Of a stretch of DNA of 5,090 nt, positions 1 through 3,964 are shown in pieces. The number at the start of each line of letters is the position of its first letter. Position 1 is the first letter of the stretch. A model generated the notes under the pieces. It saw only the letters and a list, made by a program, of their open reading frames with translations. It made no database searches and was not told the origin of the DNA. A program made the position numbers and the translations under genes. This DNA comes from DAISKN01 sp964553925 (GTDB taxonomy: Bacteria; Acidobacteriota; Vicinamibacteria; Marinacidobacterales; SMYC01): positions 1-5,090 of the forward strand of contig CAZKNR010000417.1 of NCBI GenBank assembly GCA_964553925.1. Reading direction: 5' to 3'.

Positions 1-18
1 CCCATGAGAACCCAATGA
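1..18 (+). other. Possible tail of an upstream gene overlapping the Rid start (ATGA)
   Basis: Frame 1 reads P-M-R-T-Q and stops at TGA 16-18, overlapping the Rid start codon (ATG 15-17) in the common ATGA arrangement of coupled genes. Only six codons are visible, so this may equally be non-coding leader. The string ATGAGAAC occurs twice, at 4-11 and 15-22, which makes a small local duplication another explanation. Confidence 0.2.
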
Positions 19-407
19 GAACGTTGAACCCGCCGGGCTGGCCCCGAGGCAAGGGCTACTCGCATGGAATCGAAGCGGAGGGAAAACTGGTGTTCGTGTC
101 GGGACAGGTCGGCTGGGACAAGGACATGAAGTTCGCGAGCCGCGACTTCGCGGCGCAGCTGCGGCAGGCCCTTCTTAACACCAAGGCCGTCCTCGCCGAG
201 GCCGGAGCGGGACCGGAGCACGTGGTGCGCATGACCTGGTACATCGTCGACAAGGCCGAGTATCTCGCCTCGCTCGCCGAAGTGGGCGCGGCCTACCGCG
301 ACGTCATGGGGAAGAGCTTCCCCGCGATGGCGGTCGTGGTGGTGAGCGGCCTCATCGAGGACGGAGCCCGGCTCGAAATCGAGACGACGGCGGTGGTGCC
401 TCTCTGA
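15..407 (+). CDS. Rid-superfamily (YjgF/YER057c/UK114) protein lacking the RidA arginine
   Basis: A complete 130-residue protein, the usual length for this small trimeric cytosolic family. Recognisable are the early strand LVFVSGQVGWD (residues 25-35), the helix with QLRQALLNTKAVLAEAGAG (48-66), the strand VVRMTWYIVD (70-79), and the C-terminal FPAMAVVVVSGLIEDGARL followed by EIE (102-123). True RidA enzymes hydrolyse reactive enamine/imine products of PLP enzymes using an arginine in a P-A-R motif near residue 105. Here that position is Met105 (P103-A104-M105), so classical 2-aminoacrylate deaminase activity is doubtful and the protein fits a non-RidA subgroup. I chose the ATG at 15 because the only earlier ATG (position 4) stops after four codons. 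No strong Shine-Dalgarno sequence is visible. The family call is firm, the substrate unknown, and the next gene is convergent and unlikely to be functionally linked. Confidence 0.9.
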   Translation: MRTLNPPGWPRGKGYSHGIEAEGKLVFVSGQVGWDKDMKFASRDFAAQLRQALLNTKAVLAEAGAGPEHVVRMTWYIVDKAEYLASLAEVGAAYRDVMGKSFPAMAVVVVSGLIEDGARLEIETTAVVPL

Positions 408-511
408 GGAGGCTGCGTTCCGGCCTCGAGAGTTAGCGCTAGCGCGCACTTTCGCGCGAAACTTAAAGTAATTCTTCAAGTGACTCGGTCCGGACCGAGT
501 AGCTTAAAGTG
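408..511. other. Convergent intergenic region with several inverted repeats
   Basis: This gap separates the Rid gene (+) from the GH-A gene (-), both of which end here. It holds a 10-bp palindrome GCGCTAGCGC (436-445), a short hairpin CGCGC-actttc-GCGCG (443-458), an AT-richer patch from 459, and the 18-bp palindrome at 483-500. I see no open reading frame or promoter in it. A transcription-termination role for both convergent genes is the simplest reading. Confidence 0.5.
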
Positions 512-520
512 TTACTTGAG
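462..520. repeat. Imperfect direct repeat flanking the palindrome
   Basis: CTTAAAGT occurs at 462-469 and again at 503-510. Each copy is followed by a related stretch (AATTCTTCAAG and GTTACTTGAG), giving two imperfect ~19-bp units about 41 bp apart with the 18-bp palindrome between them. TCAAGT (476-481) also pairs with ACTTGA (514-519). The function is unknown. Confidence 0.4.
483..500. terminator. 18-bp perfect palindrome, candidate bidirectional terminator
   Basis: ACTCGGTCC is followed directly by its exact reverse complement GGACCGAGT. As RNA it would fold into a 7-bp stem with a CCGG loop, on either strand. It lies 11 bp beyond the TAA stop of the GH-A gene (512-514) and 75 bp beyond the Rid stop. 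No U-tract follows in either direction, so a classical intrinsic terminator is not proven. A dimeric regulator site is the alternative. Confidence 0.4.
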
Positions 521-1498
521 GTCTCGCGATACGCGGGGTTTGTCCCGAGATGCCGTCCCGGCGGCGCGTGTGAGTGCGACGTATGCCGGCTTGGGCTGGC
601 CGCGAACGTCGAGGAGGCCGAAGGAGTGCCAGGGGTTGATGGGCTCCTGCCAGTTGTACCAGATCGTGAGCGGGATTCCTGCCCGGCGGTTCACGGCAAG
701 AGCACGCAGGAGAAAGTCGGCCTGTCCCTCGGGACCCAGGCCTTCGACGGGATAGCCCCACTCGCTGACGACCACCGGGACCGTGCGCCCCCGCGCGTAG
801 CGCGCAATCAGTTTGCGCACGTCGGCGTAAAACTCTGCCGCGGCCTCGGGGTGGGACGCCCCGTATGGATGCACGGACACGGCATCGACGACGCCGAGGA
901 GACCAAGCGCGAATGTGGCCTCGAGGTACGCGAGGTCGAACCGGTCTCCGCCCAGAGACGGGCCCAGGATCCACGCCTCGGGATCCTCTCGCCGGATCTC
1001 CGCCGCGGCCGCGCGGGCCAGAGCCACGTACGCCGCCGGGTCGGGAGAGCCGGCCCAGTACTGTGGCAAGTTCGGCTCGTTCCAGATCTCCCACGCGGCG
1101 CGGCCGCGGAAGTGACGAGAGGCTGCCCCGGCGAACGACGCAAAGGCGGCGCGGCCCGCGTCGGTCGAGGGAGGAAAGCCGCCCTCGTAGAGGTCGTTGC
1201 CGTAGTCCAGAATGAATAGGACCCGGATCCCGAGGGGCTCGAACGATTCGAGGAAGCGCTCCCAGATACGGAAGTCGTAGCGTCCCGGCTCGGTCTCTGA
1301 AGCACTCCAAGCCAGGTCGATGCGAACCCAACGTATCCCCGCCGCCGCCATCGTATCCGCCTGCTCGTGGGCGTCCCGGTAGAATTCGACGTTGACGCCG
1401 AAGTCGTCGTCGGCCGTCGCAGGCGCGCTGAAGATTGCAAGGGGCAGGGTGTAACCCGTGAGGAGGAGAGTTCGTGACAACATTGACATCAGTGACAT
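512..1498 (-). CDS. Secreted clan GH-A glycoside hydrolase-like protein (GH39/GH5-like)
   Basis: A complete 328-residue protein. Residues 1-29 look like a Sec signal peptide: a short n-region with Arg9, a hydrophobic stretch LLLTGYTLPLAIF, and an A-x-A site (APATA) before DDD. The rest reads as a (beta/alpha)8 barrel. It shows IRWVRIDLAWS (55-65), the acid/base motif WNEPN with Glu141, H-x-Y at SVHPYG (His210, Tyr212), the likely nucleophile Glu246 in VVVSEWGYP, and a last strand LTIWYNW (277-283). Both glutamates expected of a retaining GH-A enzyme are present, so it should be catalytic, acting in the periplasm or outside the cell on an unidentified glycan. The length suits a single-domain enzyme. 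It is distantly related to the barrel encoded at 1904-2959 and is transcribed divergently from that operon. No Shine-Dalgarno precedes ATG 1498; in-frame ATGs at 1489 and 1483 are alternative starts, either leaving a good signal peptide. The exact GH family is uncertain. Confidence 0.88.
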   Translation of the reverse strand: MSLMSMLSRTLLLTGYTLPLAIFSAPATADDDFGVNVEFYRDAHEQADTMAAAGIRWVRIDLAWSASETEPGRYDFRIWERFLESFEPLGIRVLFILDYGNDLYEGGFPPSTDAGRAAFASFAGAASRHFRGRAAWEIWNEPNLPQYWAGSPDPAAYVALARAAAAEIRREDPEAWILGPSLGGDRFDLAYLEATFALGLLGVVDAVSVHPYGASHPEAAAEFYADVRKLIARYARGRTVPVVVSEWGYPVEGLGPEGQADFLLRALAVNRRAGIPLTIWYNWQEPINPWHSFGLLDVRGQPKPAYVALTRAAGTASRDKPRVSRDLK

Positions 1499-1511
1499 CA
1501 GGACAGACGAT
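1483..1511 (+). promoter_or_regulatory. Weak candidate promoter for the three-gene operon
   Basis: A perfect -35 hexamer TTGACA (1483-1488) is followed at 17 bp by GACGAT (1506-1511), which matches TATAAT at only 3 positions. The site lies over the start of the divergent gene and its -10 overlaps that gene's -10, so the two directions could compete for polymerase. The poor -10 keeps confidence low. Confidence 0.2.
1484..1501. repeat. Tandem 9-bp repeat (TGACATCAG x2) at the GH-A gene start
   Basis: TGACATCAG is repeated exactly at 1484-1492 and 1493-1501, with a degenerate third unit to the left. Read on the minus strand in frame it gives the repetitive N-terminus M-S-L-M-S-M-L-S and supplies in-frame ATGs at 1498, 1489 and 1483. 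It may be replication slippage, which would leave the reading frame intact because the unit is 9 bp. Confidence 0.6.
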
Positions 1512-1535
1512 ACGACCGCCGTCGTCCCCTTTCAA
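1507..1535 (-). promoter_or_regulatory. Candidate sigma70 promoter for the GH-A gene
   Basis: On the minus strand, TTGAAA (1535-1530; 5 of 6 match to TTGACA) is followed after exactly 17 bp by TATCGT (1512-1507; 4 of 6 match to TATAAT). Transcription would begin near 1500-1498, at or next to the ATG, which would explain the missing Shine-Dalgarno. This rests on pattern only. Confidence 0.4.
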
Positions 1536-1541
1536 GCTGGC

Positions 1542-1555
1542 GGATCTCCAGATCC
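1542..1555. promoter_or_regulatory. 14-bp palindrome in the divergent promoter region
   Basis: GGATCT-CC-AGATCC has perfect 6-bp arms around a 2-bp spacer. It sits just upstream of the candidate -35 of the minus-strand gene and in the presumed leader of the plus-strand operon. This is a plausible place for a dimeric regulator, but a chance palindrome is possible. Confidence 0.2.
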
Positions 1556-1617
1556 CGGGGTAACGTGGGTCTGGCTCCTCCGGGGCCGAGGGCACGCGCC
1601 GGGCCCGAGCGAATCTG

Positions 1618-1627
1618 AAGGAAAGGA
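1618..1627 (+). promoter_or_regulatory. Shine-Dalgarno deciding the GTG start at 1635
   Basis: The purine-rich AAGGAAAGGA ends 7 bases before GTG 1635. This, together with alignment of the protein's first residues to those of the next two genes, fixes the start there rather than at the in-frame ATG 1458, which lies inside the divergent gene. Confidence 0.7.
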
Positions 1628-1634
1628 TCTGACC

Positions 1635-1799
1635 GTGCCCGACTTCAGCCGTGTGATCAACCTCGCCTACCAGAGGATTCTCGGACGGCCCGCCGACGCC
1701 TCCGGCCTCGACAACTACAACCGCCTCATGAACGCCGGCCTCTCCGAGGCCGATATGCGTGAATCGCTCCTCCGTAGCGGGGAGTACGCGAACAACAAC
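1635..1799 (+). repeat. Module copy 1 of 3 (DUF4214-like coding repeat)
   Basis: First of three diverged copies of a 165-bp coding unit (others at 1904-2068 and 2966-3130). Shared residues include P-D-F-S, A-Y, I-L-G-R, G-L, Y-N, M-N, E-A, R-E, L-L-R-S and a final aromatic after Glu. The copies have diverged enough to indicate old duplications. Confidence 0.8.
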
Positions 1800-1892
1800 C
1801 CGAACAGGTCCGCGATCGCGGCAGCCGGCGCAAGGCGCGCCACGAAGAAGGGGAAGAAGAAGACCCGCGGCCGCAAGAAGTCGTCGCGCTGA
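1635..1892 (+). CDS. Small stand-alone DUF4214-like protein with Lys/Arg-rich tail
   Basis: An 85-residue protein from a GTG start. Residues 1-55 form a DUF4214-like module: PDFSRVINLAYQRILGR, a small acidic/Gly turn (DASGL), the Y-N-x3-M-N segment, and a helix ending in LLRSGEY. By hand count it matches about 34 of 55 residues of the module in the next protein. After NNPN the tail becomes strongly basic, with about a dozen Lys/Arg in the last 20 residues. There is no catalytic domain, signal peptide or membrane segment. DUF4214 modules usually sit in large extracellular or cell-surface proteins and have no proven biochemical role. As the first gene of the operon, the product may be a partner, scaffold or competitor for the fused modules, with the tail binding an acidic polymer or surface; this is inference. 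A remnant of a third hydrolase gene whose barrel was lost is an alternative, though the good SD and clean stop argue for a real gene. Confidence 0.75.
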   Translation: MPDFSRVINLAYQRILGRPADASGLDNYNRLMNAGLSEADMRESLLRSGEYANNNPNRSAIAAAGARRATKKGKKKTRGRKKSSR

Positions 1893-1895
1893 GGG
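1891..1895 (+). promoter_or_regulatory. Shine-Dalgarno overlapping the preceding stop codon
   Basis: GAGGG begins inside the TGA stop (1890-1892) of the small module gene and ends 8 bases before GTG 1904. The arrangement suggests translational coupling between the two genes. Confidence 0.55.
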
Positions 1896-1903
1896 CCTCG
1901 CTC

Positions 1904-2068
1904 GTGCCCGACTTCTCGCCCATCATCGAGTTCGCGTACCAGGAGATCCTCGGCCGCGACGCCGATCCCGGAGGCCTCGCCCATTACAACGGACTGATGA
2001 ATCAAGGCATGGGTGAAGCGCGCCTGCGGGAGGCGCTCTTGCGCAGCCCGGAGTTCGCGCAGAATAAT
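1904..2068 (+). repeat. Module copy 2 of 3 (DUF4214-like coding repeat)
   Basis: This is the copy fused to the WNEPN-type barrel. By hand count it shares about 37 of 55 residues with copy 3 and about 34 of 55 with copy 1, so copies 2 and 3 are the closer pair. Confidence 0.8.
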
Positions 2069-2959
2069 CCTGAGCCGGGTTTTCCCGACAGGGTGGGCCT
2101 CAACGTCCACGTCCCTTCGAACCCGATCCTCGAGGACGTCGCCTCGAACCTCGGGGTCGCCTGGATTCGAATCGATTTCGACTGGTTTCGGATGGAGCCC
2201 GAAAGGGGACGATTCGACTGGGCGGAGACCGATCGTGTGATCGAAAAATCCTGGGAGAGCGGACTCGAGATCCTGGCCACCCTCGCCTACACCCCCTCCT
2301 GGGCCTCCTCGAGCCCAGGCTCGAGCCAGGTTAGCGACCCGCCCGCCTCCACTGATTTCTATCGCGATTTCGTCCGGGCGAGCGTGGCTCGCTACCGGGA
2401 GCGAGTGCGTTTCTGGCAGTTCTGGAACGAGCCCAACCTTGCGCAGTTCTGGAGAGGGACAAGGGAACAGTTCCGGCAAACGATCCTCGAAGTGGGCGCG
2501 AGGGCGGCGAAAGAGGTCGATCCCGGCGCCCGGGTCGTCGCCCCCGGGCTCGCGAACGTCGGAAGCTGGCGCCCGTGGTTCCAGGAGGCGATGAGAGCGA
2601 AAGAGCTCGTCGACGTCGTCAATCACCACAACTACGCGAGCAGCGGACGGGCGTCCATCGTCGAGCTTCGGACGGACGGGCTATTGCAGCCTTCGCTCCG
2701 GACCTTGATGAGAGAGAACGGCGTCGATGACCGGCCGTTCTGGTTGACGGAGACCGGCCGGCGCACCGCGGACGGCGACCAGCCGCGATACTACGACGAG
2801 ATCCTCCAAACGCTTCGGGTCGAGACTTGGGTCTCGCGGCTCTTTTTCTTTCACTATTGGGACGGTCCCGGGCAGGGAAACGGAGGTTTCGGAATCGTGA
2901 ACGAGGACTTGACTCCCAAGCCCGCGTACTTCGTGCTGCGGTCCGTGATGCAACCCTGA
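1904..2959 (+). CDS. DUF4214-like module fused to a clan GH-A glycoside hydrolase (GH39/GH5-like)
   Basis: A 351-residue protein from GTG 1904. Residues 1-55 are the DUF4214-like module; a short link (PEPGFPDR) leads into a (beta/alpha)8 barrel at about 63-351. Barrel landmarks are VGLNVHV (64-70), VAWIRIDFDWFRMEP (85-99) and FDWAETDRVIE (104-114). The acid/base Glu176 is in FWNEPN, an H-x-Y is at His242/Tyr244, the probable nucleophile Glu283 is in FWLTETG, and the final strand is LFFFHYWDG (313-321). The barrel resembles that of the secreted protein encoded at 512-1498, including a near-shared WNEPNL-x-Q-[YF]-W stretch and TPKPAY/QPKPAY near the C-terminus. Both catalytic glutamates are present, so retaining glycosidase activity is likely, with unknown substrate. 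There is no signal peptide, since the module begins at residue 2; the product is either cytoplasmic or exported by a non-Sec route. Spacing to its neighbours is 11 and 6 bp. Confidence 0.87.
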   Translation: MPDFSPIIEFAYQEILGRDADPGGLAHYNGLMNQGMGEARLREALLRSPEFAQNNPEPGFPDRVGLNVHVPSNPILEDVASNLGVAWIRIDFDWFRMEPERGRFDWAETDRVIEKSWESGLEILATLAYTPSWASSSPGSSQVSDPPASTDFYRDFVRASVARYRERVRFWQFWNEPNLAQFWRGTREQFRQTILEVGARAAKEVDPGARVVAPGLANVGSWRPWFQEAMRAKELVDVVNHHNYASSGRASIVELRTDGLLQPSLRTLMRENGVDDRPFWLTETGRRTADGDQPRYYDEILQTLRVETWVSRLFFFHYWDGPGQGNGGFGIVNEDLTPKPAYFVLRSVMQP

Positions 2960-2965
2960 AATCCC

Positions 2966-3130
2966 ATGCCTGACTTCTCACCGATCATCGCGGAGGCCTA
3001 CCGGGAGATCCTCGGACGCGAGCCGGATCCGGGGGGCCTCGCCTTCTACAACGGCCGCATGAACGCGGGGCTCTCCGAGGCAGCGCTCCGGGAGATCCTC
3101 CTTCGGAGCGACGAGTACCGCCTCCAGAAC
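2966..3130 (+). repeat. Module copy 3 of 3 (DUF4214-like coding repeat)
   Basis: Third copy, fused to the divergent barrel. It starts with ATG where the other two use GTG, and the residues after the start (P-D-F-S-P-I-I) are identical to copy 2. Confidence 0.8.
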
Positions 3131-3964
3131 GATGGGTTCCGGCCGCTCGTCATCGACGGCGCTTTCAACTTCGAGTGGCGCGGGTACACGAGCTTCGGGC
3201 TCTTCGGCCGAGCGCTCGAAGGGCGCGTGCGCTGGGTCGAACGAGGTATCGCCGAGGGACGTACGCTGTTCCGCGCCTTTTCCGATACCTCATTCTGGCC
3301 GAGCGATCCCCTTCTCGATCGCGTCCCCAAGCATCGGGCGGTCGATTCCAGCGGGCTCCATCCCTCGGCGGCCCACATCGATCTCGTTCGCGAGACGGTG
3401 CGCGAAGCGTTCTCTCCCCGGCGCGCGATCCTGGAGTACGTCATCCTGGTGACGCAGTTCGAAGAAAACGGCGGACCTCTGTTCCGCCGGTTCCCCGAGA
3501 CCGAATCCTACGTCCTCGAAGTGATGGAGGCCCTGAACGACCTTCCGAACGTGGTTTTCGAGCTCGGAAACGAAGTCGACATCCACGGCAAGGGATGGGC
3601 GCCTCCGCGAGTGAACCGGATGCTGCGGGAAATTCGAAGGCGGTGGCCCCAGGTCATCGTCTCCTGCTCCTCGGCGGTGCGGCCCGATCCCGTGTACGGG
3701 GATTACGTCTATCCCGACGCTTCCTGGGCGAACATCCACTATCCGCGCCGGGATTTCCCCGACCTCACCGCCGGCTGGCCCCGCTTCGGCGGGCCGGTCG
3801 TCGACGACGAGCCGGAGTTCTTCCCCGAGACCACGGCTCCGGCTTACGCCCGGCACGAACGACTCGTCCGGGAACAAGGCGGGTTCATGACGCTCCACTC
3901 CGAAACGGGATTCATTACCGATCCCGAAGATGACGCGGACCTCGAGGTGCTCCGGGCGATTTAA
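2966..3964 (+). CDS. DUF4214-like module fused to a divergent GH-A-type barrel
   Basis: A 332-residue protein. Residues 1-55 are the DUF4214-like module, followed by a ~275-residue domain unlike the previous barrel in sequence but with GH-A landmarks in the right order. These are VVFELGNEVD with candidate acid/base Glu203, ANIHYPR with His258-Tyr259 (the conserved position before the nucleophile strand), GPVVDDEPEF with candidate nucleophile Glu282, and a last strand GGFMTLHSETG (305-315). The acid/base motif is G-N-E instead of W-N-E-P-N. If both glutamates align with strands 4 and 7 of a barrel, this is a retaining glycosidase of an unassigned family. No signal peptide is present. ATG 2966 lies 6 bp after the previous stop with no clear Shine-Dalgarno, so translation probably depends on reinitiation. 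The protein ends soon after the presumed eighth strand, which is short but compatible with a complete barrel. Its TAA overlaps the stop of the convergent gene. Confidence 0.78.
   Translation: MPDFSPIIAEAYREILGREPDPGGLAFYNGRMNAGLSEAALREILLRSDEYRLQNDGFRPLVIDGAFNFEWRGYTSFGLFGRALEGRVRWVERGIAEGRTLFRAFSDTSFWPSDPLLDRVPKHRAVDSSGLHPSAAHIDLVRETVREAFSPRRAILEYVILVTQFEENGGPLFRRFPETESYVLEVMEALNDLPNVVFELGNEVDIHGKGWAPPRVNRMLREIRRRWPQVIVSCSSAVRPDPVYGDYVYPDASWANIHYPRRDFPDLTAGWPRFGGPVVDDEPEFFPETTAPAYARHERLVREQGGFMTLHSETGFITDPEDDADLEVLRAI
3961..3964. other. Tail-to-tail stop-codon overlap at TTAA
   Basis: The palindrome TTAA supplies TAA to the plus-strand gene (3962-3964) and TAA to the minus-strand gene (3963-3961). 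The two convergent genes therefore overlap by 4 bp and leave no intergenic space for a terminator; transcripts must run into each other or end inside the opposite gene. Confidence 0.9.

Noticed and set aside
436..458. GC-only hairpins as an intrinsic terminator for the Rid gene
   Set aside because: Stems of only 5 bp with no following T-run; recorded as part of the intergenic description instead.
509..1219. 236-codon open frame on + opposite the secreted hydrolase
   Set aside because: Antisense shadow with no recognisable motif and no ribosome-binding site.
504..1595. 363-codon open frame on - overlapping the secreted hydrolase in another frame
   Set aside because: Its translation is rich in Arg, Pro and Gly with no family resemblance, as expected for a shadow frame in GC-rich DNA; the 512-1498 frame has a signal peptide and catalytic motifs.
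1458..1634. N-terminal extension of the small module protein from ATG 1458
   Set aside because: It would lie over the start of the divergent gene and its promoter, has low-complexity sequence, and the strong SD at 1618-1627 plus alignment with the other two modules place the start at GTG 1635.
1715..2629. 304-codon open frame on - opposite the module genes
   Set aside because: Mirror of the codon bias of the plus-strand genes; no recognisable domain.
3175..3933. 252-codon open frame on + within the third module gene
   Set aside because: Out-of-frame shadow with Arg/Pro/Ser-rich composition; the overlapping frame has coherent domain structure.
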